Assembly (NCBI GenBank): GCA_007116765.1
Contig: SKHV01000264.1
Location: forward strand, 1-29,904
DNA: 29,904 nt
Origin: Prolixibacteraceae bacterium
Lineage (GTDB): Bacteria > Bacteroidota > Bacteroidia > Bacteroidales > Prolixibacteraceae
Direction: 5' to 3'
Made by a program: the position numbers and the translations under genes. Positions 22,918-29,904 of the stretch are shown piece after piece. The notes under the pieces were generated by a model that saw only the letters and a program-made list of their open reading frames with translations, was not told the origin of the DNA and did no database searches. The stretch's first letter is position 1, and each line of letters begins with the position of its first letter.

Positions 22918-23313
22918 AAACTTCCAGAACGATTTTCCCTTTTTTATATTCCGAACCGAGATGTTACTTTCCTGCTCTTCGGGGTGAATGAGGTAGTATA
23001 TTTCGCCCCACGAAGGCAGACCGCCAATATTCCGGTCGTCGATATAATAGTCGCAATCGATTTTCCGGCTTTTTGTTTCATTGAATTCTTCCTCGGGGTA
23101 GTTGCAGTTTACGGCATAAAATTCGAAATCGTTTTTTCTGCAAAACGCCACAGCCTCGTCGAGATATTTACCTGAGCGGTATGTCCACATTATCAACTGA
23201 TGCCCTTTTTTCTCAAGCATTTTTAGTGTTTCAAATGCAAATGGCCGGGTTTTTCCTATTTCAGGATATTTATGCTCTACTATTGTACCGTCGAAATCTA
23301 CTGCTATTTTCAT
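22915..23313 (-). CDS. Small HAD-fold hydrolase (BT0820-like)
   Basis: The 132-residue protein has no cap domain. Motif I is VDFDGTIVE with Asp6 and Asp8. WTYRSGKYLDEAVAF corresponds to motif II, KSRKIDCDYYIDDRNIGG carries the motif III Lys and the motif IV double Asp, and GGLPSWGEIYYLI is a typical ending. It resembles a group of small Bacteroidota HAD proteins whose structure is known from B. thetaiotaomicron (BT0820) but whose substrate is not established, probably a phosphosugar or nucleotide. It lies 56 bp downstream of recR on the same strand. The C-terminal 20 residues are basic and polar. Confidence 0.85.
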   Translation of the reverse strand: MKIAVDFDGTIVEHKYPEIGKTRPFAFETLKMLEKKGHQLIMWTYRSGKYLDEAVAFCRKNDFEFYAVNCNYPEEEFNETKSRKIDCDYYIDDRNIGGLPSWGEIYYLIHPEEQESNISVRNIKKGKSFWKF

Positions 23314-23369
23314 TTTAAAACATTTTGTTTATTGCGCCTTAAAACTATAAAAAAACCATTAAGGATAGA

Positions 23370-23996
23370 TTAAAATGTTAAAGTATCGCTGTAATTTATT
23401 CTATTTTTAATTGAACGCCCCAGGGTAAGTTCGTCGGTGTATTCAAGCTCACCTCCTACCGACACACCTCTTGCAATGGTGGTAACTTTCACCTCAATAT
23501 TTTTTAATTTCTTGTAAATATAGAAATTGGTAGTATCGCCTTCCATGTTGGTGCTTAATGCTAAAATTATTTCGGTTACATCGTTTTTTTCTATTCTTTC
23601 AACCAACGAAGCGATTTCCAAATCGGAGGGACCTACGCCATCCATGGGCGAGATTACACCGCCCAGCACATGGTACAAGCCGTTATACTGACGGGTGTTT
23701 TCAATCGAGAGTACGTCGCGGATTGTTTCTACCACACATATAACTTCTTCGTTGCGCGAGGGGTTTGAACAAATGTTACACACTTCGGTATCGGAAATAT
23801 TGTGACACACCTTGCAGTGATTTATTTCTTTTCGCAGTTGAATAATTGCATTTCCAAAATCTTCCACCTCAAGCTCATCGAGCTTCAGAAGGTAAAGCAC
23901 AAGCCGCAGTGCTGTTTTACGGCCTATTCCGGGTAACTTGGCAAACTCTTCCACCGCGTTTTCGAGCAATTTCGATGGAAATTTATCGTGTATCAT
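23370..23996 (-). CDS. recR: Recombination mediator RecR
   Basis: RecR works with RecO and RecF to load RecA on gapped DNA. The 208-residue protein has the N-terminal helix-hairpin-helix KLPGIGRKTALRL (20-32), a C4 zinc finger (Cys61, Cys64, Cys73, Cys76), and a Toprim domain starting at VICVVETIRDVLSIENT. It also contains YNGLYHVLGGVISPMDGVGP and near the C terminus the Walker-B-like ARGVSVGGELEYTDELTLGRSI. All are canonical RecR blocks in order. It starts 41 nt after the histidine kinase stop on the same strand. Confidence 0.97.
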   Translation of the reverse strand: MIHDKFPSKLLENAVEEFAKLPGIGRKTALRLVLYLLKLDELEVEDFGNAIIQLRKEINHCKVCHNISDTEVCNICSNPSRNEEVICVVETIRDVLSIENTRQYNGLYHVLGGVISPMDGVGPSDLEIASLVERIEKNDVTEIILALSTNMEGDTTNFYIYKKLKNIEVKVTTIARGVSVGGELEYTDELTLGRSIKNRINYSDTLTF

Positions 23997-24037
23997 ATTA
24001 TTATTTCGTTTTCTTGTGGTTTCAAAATGATGAAGTA

Positions 24038-26548
24038 TTAACTCGTGCTTAATTTCCGAGATAAATAAAACCTGAAACAGGAACCTTTACCTACTTCCGA
24101 TTCTACTTCTATTTCTCCGCCCATAAGTTCAACCAGATTTTTCACAATTGAAAGGCCAAGCCCGTTACCACCTTTTTGCTGGGTTAAGTTATCGCTAACC
24201 TGCCTGAAGCGTTCAAAAATAAAATCTTGTTTCTCATCCGGAATTCCAATTCCTGTATCTTCTACCTTAAAGTGAATGTAAGTCTCATCGTAATGTGTAA
24301 TTCCAAATTCGATGTAGCCCTTTTCAGTAAATTTCATCGCATTCGTAATTAGGTTTGTGAGAATCTGACTCACCCGGTTTTTGTCGAGATCAACTTTAAT
24401 ATCCTCTCCGGGGTTCAATAATTTCAGTTCTAAGCTATTTCCTCCACACATGGTGCAATCACTTTCGAACTCATTATAAATTACTTCGAGCAAAATATTG
24501 ATTGAAAAAGTTGAACTCATTATTTTCATTTGCCCGGTTTCGAGACTTGAGATATCAATAACGTCGTTTATGATTTGAAGCAGGCTGTCGGCATTTCTTT
24601 TTACAATACTTGAATACGATTCTTTTTCAGCTTGTTCGGTTTCGTGCAATTGTATAATGAGGTCGGTAAAGCCTAAAATTGAATTTAGGGGAGTCCGAAT
24701 TTCGTGGCTCATATTTGCAAGGAACGAGGTTTTAAGGAGGTCGCTTTCTTCGGCTTTTTCTTTCGCTATAATAAGTTCCTCCATCATTTTAATTTTTTCG
24801 GTATTGTCGTGACCAATTCCGATTAGCCCCAAAATCTCGCCATCCTCATCTTTGAACGGTATTTTCGAGGTGTTGAGCCATTTGATATTACCGTTTATAT
24901 TTTCGAGTTTTTCTTGTCTGTTTATGACCGACTTACCTTCTTTCAATACTGCTTTTTCGCTTTCTTCAAACTCACGGGCAATGAAATCGGGGAATATATC
25001 GTAATCAGTTTTGCCAATTACATCTTCTAAATTCTCGACACCCATATTATCGAGGTCGGCACGATTGGCAATTATTTTTCGCCCCTGCTTGTCTTTAAGG
25101 TAAACTGCATCGGGAATGTTTTCAATGATGGTATTAAGAAGGTTATGGTTGTATTTCATTTGTTCTTCGGCAGCCACTCTTAACGAAATGTCGCTTATAA
25201 ATCCCTCCACAGCCATCAATTGTCCGCTATTATCATATACACCACAACCGCGCTCCCAAATCCATTTTATGCTTCCGTTTTTATGTTGAATGCGATATTC
25301 TACTTCAAAATTACTCTTAATTGACAATGCAGCTTCAACTACTTCAGCTATTTTTTCTTTGTCGTCGGGAGAAATTAAATCTGCAAATGCCACTATTCGA
25401 TTATTGATTATTTCATCGGGCGAAAAGCCAAGCAGCTCATTGCAGCCATAACTCACGTATTCCATAGTCCATTTAAAGTCGTTTTTGCAACGGTAGGCCA
25501 TTCCCGGTAAATTTGACAATAAAGTTTGCAGCTGCCGTTTTTGTTCTTCTATTTGTTTTTGGTTGCCTTTGCTTTGTTCGCGCGAAACATACAAATAAGC
25601 AGTATAAATAGCAATTATTAATGCCACAAAGACCGCAAATAGAAACAGATAAAACGTAATGCTACGGCTAATAATATGCCCATATAATTCGTGCTTGTTT
25701 ATTTTTGAAATAAGTATCCAATCGGTTTTGGGCACTTCTTCGATGTAAATCACTACTTCATCGTCGAACCAGCTTATTTCATGAAAAATACTCCCAAAAC
25801 CCGGATCGGTAAATGATGAGAATTCACCGGAATCATGCAAATATGCTCCCACTCGGTATGCCCTATTCTCATTACTACAGGGCACATTTAGCATGAAAAT
25901 CGAATCGGACTCCACGTTTGCAATGAAGGCTTTGGAAGAGCTCATTCCTACATAGGGTTTTTCGATTTGTGGAAACAAATATTCTTGTGTATTGATATTG
26001 AAACTTACAAAAGCCAATATTTCGTTCTGGTTATTGAAAACCGGTCCCACAAAACTGATAGTAATTTCATTGGAGTCGTCACAATAGAAATTGGTTGATA
26101 AAACATCTTGCTCTATTTCAATTTCGTTTATAACAAGCAGAATTTCGTCGTGAACTTTATTTATATAATTGTTGGCAGAATACAATATTTCACCTTGAGT
26201 TGAAATAATGAGTATATCGGAAAAAGTATGTTCGATCATAGTAGAATTTAGCCAACGATGCAAAAGACCTTCATCAAAACTACGGGCTTCTCTTTCAATC
26301 AAATATGATAATCGGCGCACCAGCTCATAGTTTTCAGAAAGAATTTTTGCATCGAGCAATTCGTCGGCATACCAATGAGTCAGCTGCTCAACTTTCAATT
26401 CGGCACTATACACAAACCGATTGAAAGCATCTTGCTTCGACGATGAAACAATGGTTTGCTGATACACGTATGCAATGCCCAGAAACAGAAGCATAATTAC
26501 AAAAGATACAGGCAGCAGGTATTTAAATTTCATATGATTAAAACGCAT
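24038..26548 (-). CDS. Membrane-bound PAS-domain sensor histidine kinase
   Basis: The 836-residue two-component sensor runs in this order: TM1 (about 8-30), an extracytoplasmic Cache-like sensor of about 260 residues, TM2 (ITFYLFLFAVFVALIIAIYTAY), PAS (LLSNLPGMAYRCKND to DISLRVAAEEQM), a second PAS (IIENIPDAVYLKDKQGR to GIGHDNTEK), HisKA with SHEIRTPLNSILGF (phospho-His at about 615), and HATPase_c. The ATPase domain shows the N box NLITNAMKFTEKG, G1 DTGIGIPDE, F box IFERFRQV and G2 GGNGLGLSIV. There is no receiver domain and no response regulator beside it, so it is an orphan. The start may be the second ATG at 26533, since a -7 promoter match (26553-26560) lies only 4 bp before the first. 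Confidence 0.95.
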   Translation of the reverse strand: MRFNHMKFKYLLPVSFVIMLLFLGIAYVYQQTIVSSSKQDAFNRFVYSAELKVEQLTHWYADELLDAKILSENYELVRRLSYLIEREARSFDEGLLHRWLNSTMIEHTFSDILIISTQGEILYSANNYINKVHDEILLVINEIEIEQDVLSTNFYCDDSNEITISFVGPVFNNQNEILAFVSFNINTQEYLFPQIEKPYVGMSSSKAFIANVESDSIFMLNVPCSNENRAYRVGAYLHDSGEFSSFTDPGFGSIFHEISWFDDEVVIYIEEVPKTDWILISKINKHELYGHIISRSITFYLFLFAVFVALIIAIYTAYLYVSREQSKGNQKQIEEQKRQLQTLLSNLPGMAYRCKNDFKWTMEYVSYGCNELLGFSPDEIINNRIVAFADLISPDDKEKIAEVVEAALSIKSNFEVEYRIQHKNGSIKWIWERGCGVYDNSGQLMAVEGFISDISLRVAAEEQMKYNHNLLNTIIENIPDAVYLKDKQGRKIIANRADLDNMGVENLEDVIGKTDYDIFPDFIAREFEESEKAVLKEGKSVINRQEKLENINGNIKWLNTSKIPFKDEDGEILGLIGIGHDNTEKIKMMEELIIAKEKAEESDLLKTSFLANMSHEIRTPLNSILGFTDLIIQLHETEQAEKESYSSIVKRNADSLLQIINDVIDISSLETGQMKIMSSTFSINILLEVIYNEFESDCTMCGGNSLELKLLNPGEDIKVDLDKNRVSQILTNLITNAMKFTEKGYIEFGITHYDETYIHFKVEDTGIGIPDEKQDFIFERFRQVSDNLTQQKGGNGLGLSIVKNLVELMGGEIEVESEVGKGSCFRFYLSRKLSTS

Positions 26549-26552
26549 TTTG

Positions 26553-26560
26553 CAAAAATA
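26553..26560 (-). promoter_or_regulatory. -7 promoter element at the histidine kinase start
   Basis: The minus-strand sequence TATTTTTG matches TAnnTTTG. It ends 4 nt before the ATG at 26548, so transcription from it would begin at or inside the first codons. It therefore favours the ATG at 26533 as the real start. Confidence 0.33.
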
Positions 26561-26642
26561 GTGAATAATTTGTGAGTATCCGTTATTTAAGAATTCCGTA
26601 TGTTTTCTTTTCTTAAAAATGCAAATAATTGCTCCTGCAATA

Positions 26643-27221
26643 CTATTTTTTCATAAGCGATGAGTGATAGTTGTTTGAATCGAGCTGAATCATTATGTGC
26701 TCAATCATTGGGTTGTTATCGGCCTTATATTCTACTTTCAGGTTTGCCTGAAACATGTGCGAAGCCATTTGCCAAAACATGGCATGAAATCCATTCAGGT
26801 AATTTTTAATCAGGTCGTAAGGTGAGCTCCCCAGTTCGCGGCTCAACATAAGTAGAAGCAGTCGCCCCTGCCTCTTATTCAGCCCCGATAAATGCGACAT
26901 GTAATTGTCTTTCACATAATTCTTCGACCATTTTAAATAACGCCTTTTTTGTCTTCCGTTGTAAAGTTCAAGTTCGCTATTAATTCGCGAGTACTCTTCA
27001 CGTACTAATATAATTAAGGGGTAAATTTTTTCAATGTCTATTTTTAGTTGCTCATACTGTTTACGCTCACTGTCATCCTTAAAAGCATAGGGCTGATAAA
27101 CTACAATTTCTTTAAGCTCGAAATTAAACGGTTTCTCATTACCATTTTCCTGAGCAAAAAGTGATGAAGTAGTAAGCGTTAAAATTAGGAAATATATGAA
27201 TGAAATTATTATCGTTCTCAT
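26643..27221 (-). CDS. Exported DUF4294 protein
   Basis: The 192-residue protein has a signal peptide (MRTIIISFIYFLILTLTTSSLFAQ). The mature part matches the DUF4294 family: ELKEIVVYQPYAFKDDSERKQYEQLKIDIEKIYPLIILVREEYSRIN, then RYLKWSKNYVKDNYMSHLSGLNKRQGRLLLLMLSRELGSSPYDLIKNYLNGFHAMFWQMASHMF. The second block is strongly basic and aromatic, and is the diagnostic one. The family is largely confined to Bacteroidota, and its function is unknown. It is probably periplasmic. It lies between the O-methyltransferase (136 bp) and the histidine kinase (94 bp), all on the same strand. A cleaner promoter could not be found. Confidence 0.9.
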   Translation of the reverse strand: MRTIIISFIYFLILTLTTSSLFAQENGNEKPFNFELKEIVVYQPYAFKDDSERKQYEQLKIDIEKIYPLIILVREEYSRINSELELYNGRQKRRYLKWSKNYVKDNYMSHLSGLNKRQGRLLLLMLSRELGSSPYDLIKNYLNGFHAMFWQMASHMFQANLKVEYKADNNPMIEHIMIQLDSNNYHSSLMKK

Positions 27222-27357
27222 GTACTAAATCCGCTTTGTAAAAATCATTTCCTTTTAGGAAAAGTAAAAATTTTACTGTGTTTTCTTAATTGTATATTAA
27301 AACGCAATATGCCTGTAAATATTATAGCAACAGAAGTTTAATTGAAATGTTTTCCTA

Positions 27358-27999
27358 TTATTTCTTCCTCACGACCATCATCCCGTCACGAAAAGGAAAA
27401 ACCACGTTTTCGACACGTCCATCGGCCTTTACCATACGGTTGAATTCAACAATGCCCATGGTTTGCGGGTCGCTTGTTGTAGCTTCGGGGTCAACAACTT
27501 TGCCGTTCCACAGGATGTTGTCGGCAATAATATAACCGCCGGGGTTTACATAATCGAAAACCATTTTGTAGTATGCCGGGTATTCCTTTTTATCGGCATC
27601 GATAAATACAAGGTCGAATTTTTCATTCAAGGTCGGCACTATTTCCATTGCCTTTCCTATATGAAGGGTAACAATGTGGCTAAGCCCTGCTTTTTGAATG
27701 TATTTCCTAATAATATCTTCCAGTTCGTCGTGCACCTCAACGGTATGCAACATTGAACCTTCATCAAGTGCCAATGCCATACTAATGGCCGAATATCCGG
27801 TAAATGTCCCCAATTCGAGGACCCGCTTGGGCCGTATCATTTTGCAAAGCATGTACAACATTTTCCCCTGCACATGCCCCGACAGCATACGCGGATTAAT
27901 GCAAGTGAGGTGGGTTTCCCGCTCAAGTTCTTTCAGGAAATCTTCTTCAGGCTGGGTATGGCCTTCAATGTACTGATTCATTTCAAATGATAAATCCAT
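27358..27999 (-). CDS. SAM-dependent O-methyltransferase (catechol/caffeoyl-CoA OMT-like)
   Basis: This is a 213-residue class I methyltransferase of the Methyltransf_3 family. The SAM loop is VLELGTFTGYSAISMA (60-74). HTVEVHDELEDII provides the acidic residue for the SAM ribose. FDLVFIDADKKEYPAYY (128-144) carries the metal-binding Asp134 region, and GGYIIADNILWNGKVVD (154-170) supplies the second metal-binding Asp/Asn pair. These are the divalent-metal OMT signatures. The natural acceptor is unknown in Bacteroidota. It starts 3 nt after the M16 peptidase stop, so the two are clearly an operon. Confidence 0.93.
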   Translation of the reverse strand: MDLSFEMNQYIEGHTQPEEDFLKELERETHLTCINPRMLSGHVQGKMLYMLCKMIRPKRVLELGTFTGYSAISMALALDEGSMLHTVEVHDELEDIIRKYIQKAGLSHIVTLHIGKAMEIVPTLNEKFDLVFIDADKKEYPAYYKMVFDYVNPGGYIIADNILWNGKVVDPEATTSDPQTMGIVEFNRMVKADGRVENVVFPFRDGMMVVRKK

Positions 28000-28002
28000 A
28001 TT

Positions 28003-29223
28003 TTACAGGAAAATCAATTTCGAGAGTGTATCTTTTTTAAGTATTTCGTTTGAAACACGGTATAAATCGTCGGGGGTAATGGCTTCAATTTTTTTGAAAA
28101 CGCTTTCAATGCTATCTACCTTATTAAAATACAGAAAGCTGCGCCCAAGGGTAAGCATCAGGTCTTCGCGATTCTCGTTGGCAATGGCCAGTTGGCCTAT
28201 CATTTGTTTTTTGGCTCTTGCCAGCACTTTGGGCCCCATTTTTTTATCTCTCAGCAGTTTGAATTCCCGTTCAACAATATCAACTGCTTTGAACAGGTTG
28301 TTGCGTTCGGTCCCAAAATATACCATGAAAATACCAGTATCGGTATAAGGCGTGTAATTGGCTTCCACACTATACACCAGTCCGCTTTTTTCGCGCATCG
28401 ACATGTTCAGGCGCGAGTTCATCGAATTTCCGCCCAAAATATTGTTGAGCAGGACTAGTGGAAGCCTCATTTCGTTTTTCAACTTATAGGCTTCGGCACC
28501 TATAATGCAATGCGACTGGAAAGTATCTTTTTCTATTTCGATTTCGGCAGGCTTGTATATTCCAAAAGGTTCGCGTCCGCATACTAGGTCTTTTTGCGGC
28601 ATTTCGGAGAAATAGAACGAAGTAAGCTTTTCGAACTTTGTAAAGTCTATTTTTCCAACCGAGCAAATCACCATTTGGCTTGTATGGTAATTGCTTTTAA
28701 TAAACTGTTTAACTTTTGCCCTGTTGAAAGCCCTAACGGTTTCGGGTGTTCCTAGTATGTTGCGGGCTATTGGATGCCCGTTAAAAACCAGCTCTTCGAA
28801 TTCGTCGTAAATCAATTCGGCAGGCGAGTCGTTGTACGAGTTTATTTCTTCGATAATTACTTCCTTTTCGAGATCTATTTCCTTTGAAGGAAAAGAAGCA
28901 TTGATGACAATATCGCTTATCAGCTCGATGGCACGCACATAAAATTCATTCAAAAAAGTAGCATATACAGCTGTTTCTTCTTTGGTGGTATATGCATTCA
29001 GTTCGCCACCAACATCTTCCAGACGGTTAATGATTTGAAACGATTTGCGTTTTTTTGTTCCCTTAAAAATGGTATGCTCAATGAAATGTGCCATGCCCTG
29101 CTCGTGCTCCTCTTCGTCGCGCGAACCGGTATTTACAATTACCCCAAAGTGGGCTACGGGCGAATCGACCTGCTGGTGTATAACCCGAATCCCGTTTTTT
29201 AAAGTAAACAACTTATAATCCAT
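28003..29223 (-). CDS. M16-family zinc metallopeptidase
   Basis: The 406-residue protein has an N-terminal catalytic domain with the inverted zinc motif HFIEH (46-50: His46, Glu49, His50) and a downstream glutamate in EVIIEEINSYND (Glu125/126) as third ligand. GELNAYTTKEETAVYATFL is another family block. The C-terminal, non-catalytic half contains ILGGNSMNSRLNMSMREKSGLVYSVEANYTPYTDTGIF with the R/Y substrate-binding motif. The length of about 400 residues suits the single-unit M16B type that works as a dimer. No signal peptide is visible, so it is likely cytoplasmic. Its role is probably peptide degradation. The O-methyltransferase gene follows by 3 nt. Confidence 0.95.
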   Translation of the reverse strand: MDYKLFTLKNGIRVIHQQVDSPVAHFGVIVNTGSRDEEEHEQGMAHFIEHTIFKGTKKRKSFQIINRLEDVGGELNAYTTKEETAVYATFLNEFYVRAIELISDIVINASFPSKEIDLEKEVIIEEINSYNDSPAELIYDEFEELVFNGHPIARNILGTPETVRAFNRAKVKQFIKSNYHTSQMVICSVGKIDFTKFEKLTSFYFSEMPQKDLVCGREPFGIYKPAEIEIEKDTFQSHCIIGAEAYKLKNEMRLPLVLLNNILGGNSMNSRLNMSMREKSGLVYSVEANYTPYTDTGIFMVYFGTERNNLFKAVDIVEREFKLLRDKKMGPKVLARAKKQMIGQLAIANENREDLMLTLGRSFLYFNKVDSIESVFKKIEAITPDDLYRVSNEILKKDTLSKLIFL

Positions 29224-29245
29224 AATATAAATGTAAAAAGGACTG

Positions 29246-29253
29246 CAAAACTA
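29246..29253 (-). promoter_or_regulatory. -7 promoter element for the M16 peptidase/O-methyltransferase operon
   Basis: The minus-strand sequence TAGTTTTG matches TAnnTTTG, 22 bp upstream of the start at 29223. No TTTG box at 19-21 nt. Confidence 0.45.
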
Positions 29254-29519
29254 CCTAAAATCAGGCACATATTTTAACTGATTGCATTGTAGTTTGCATT
29301 TTTCACACTTCAATCTGAAAATTTTACGAACGAGCCTAAGGGAAAGGACAAATGGGGTGAATAGTTGTTCCCTGGTTTGAACATCTCATTTTCTTAATTC
29401 AATAACACTTAATCGCTAAGGAACTGAGAAACTGAGTGTTTTTTGTATTTCTTTGCGCCATAGAGCCATATTAAACAATTTAAATTCGCCACGTAAGCTA
29501 ATGCTAACTTATAACAAAT
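29254..29519. other. Intergenic stretch without a gene
   Basis: No reading frame with coding character and no RNA gene was found. At 29405-29445 ACACT and AGTGT enclose a loop and are followed by six T residues, a weak plus-strand terminator-like hairpin without an upstream gene. The phrase cgctaaggaactgagaaactgag, split by a direct repeat of ACTGAG, looks like a decayed copy of a short repeat often seen between genes in this phylum. That last point is from memory. Confidence 0.5.
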
Positions 29520-29904
29520 CCCTATAAACGAGTTGTGGTTCGCCGCACAATAAAAATGCTGTCAGGTCTATCGGCCCCGACAGGATTCAAAACTCTGCCG
29601 AGGGTAAACGGCGTATGAAGCAACAAGCCACTGCGAACAGATACAGGCAGTTGCGTTTCGCAAAAAAATCCCGTTAGGGATTCAATGTGGGTAGAAAATG
29701 AATGTACCACGGGACCCTGCGTGCCGTAGGTACGCGATATGTGGCAATAGTTATATGCAAACGGATTTTGCACCTACGGCGCAATTTTTTGGACGATGAA
29801 TCCGATTTTTCTACCCGCATTTTATGCCTAAAGGCATAGTCGAATCATGTATTTTGTAGATAAATACACCTGAAACCGCACCAACCCGCAGCGTAAACCT
29901 GTCG
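29520..29904. repeat. Cluster of hairpins and nested inverted repeats, gene-free, continues past the window edge
   Basis: At least seven small palindromes lie within 320 bp: CTGTC/GACAG (29559-29583), an imperfect stem at 29578-29600, TTGCG/CGCAA (29651-29663), AATCCC/GGGATT (29667-29682), GCGTGCC/GGTACGC (29719-29735, one G-T pair), TTGC/GCAA with an inner CC/GG (29768-29784), and TATGCCT/AGGCATA (29823-29838). Several nest. GGGTAGAAAA (29689-29698) is inverted at 29807-29816, CCGTAGGT (29724-29731) at 29772-29779, and CGGATT (29762-29767) at 29799-29804. The translated frame at 29522-29773 has no protein-like character. The region resembles non-autonomous intergenic repeat families, perhaps REP-like. 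Confidence 0.7.

Noticed and set aside
29522..29773. Minus-strand 83-codon frame as a gene
   Set aside because: It runs across several hairpins, has no domain or secondary-structure pattern, and looks like a translated repeat.

Overview
The window is a stretch of chromosome from a member of the Bacteroidota, probably an environmental Bacteroidales/Marinilabiliales-type organism. The evidence is a fused MurF-alanine racemase, a GldB gliding lipoprotein, DUF1573, DUF4294 and DUF4369/TlpA proteins, OmpH and outer-membrane barrel proteins, and repeated matches upstream of genes to the Bacteroidota -7 promoter element TAnnTTTG. No rRNA, tRNA, CRISPR array, plasmid or phage module was found. Most of it is a dense housekeeping and cell-envelope gene set. 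The two edges carry mobile or repetitive DNA. Layout, left to right: (1) 1-2936, minus strand, a tight gene string: a coiled-coil protein of unknown function, rsmI, a YjjG-type HAD nucleotidase, a small DUF4359-like exported protein and a partial REP-associated tyrosine transposase (RAYT) that runs off the left edge. (2) 3066-6126, plus: tdk and a MurF-Alr fusion. (3) 6133-9349, minus: a Crp/Fnr regulator, glutamine-dependent nadE and a beta-barrel outer-membrane protein. (4) 9490-17547, plus: gldB, a phosphofructokinase with mixed ATP/PPi determinants, a DUF1573 protein, meaB, a TlpA-like thioredoxin lipoprotein, apbE and a beta-propeller protein. (5) 17544-19693, minus: a small one-helix membrane protein that may be NqrM-like, a family 2 glycosyltransferase and an OmpH/Skp chaperone. 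(6) 19867-20343, plus: a stand-alone HsdR_N/PD-(D/E)XK protein. (7) 20340-29223, minus: a GNAT acetyltransferase, a large glycosyltransferase fused to a phosphoglycosyl-transferase-like module, a HAD phosphatase, recR, a PAS histidine kinase, a DUF4294 protein, an O-methyltransferase and an M16 peptidase. (8) 29224-29904, no gene: a cluster of small hairpins and nested inverted repeats resembling decayed intergenic repeat families. Functional links: MurF-Alr, NadE, PFK, Tdk, RsmI and RecR are core metabolism and maintenance. GldB, the barrel protein, OmpH, DUF1573, the TlpA lipoprotein, ApbE, the propeller and the glycosyltransferases serve the envelope. The most interesting feature is at the left edge. 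Inside the RAYT reading frame is a GTAG tetranucleotide directly followed by a perfect 8-bp-stem hairpin, which is the architecture of the REP elements RAYTs act on. The hairpin's 3' arm is then copied in-frame as an 18-bp tandem repeat encoding Gln-Asn-Asp-Ala-Val-Ala.
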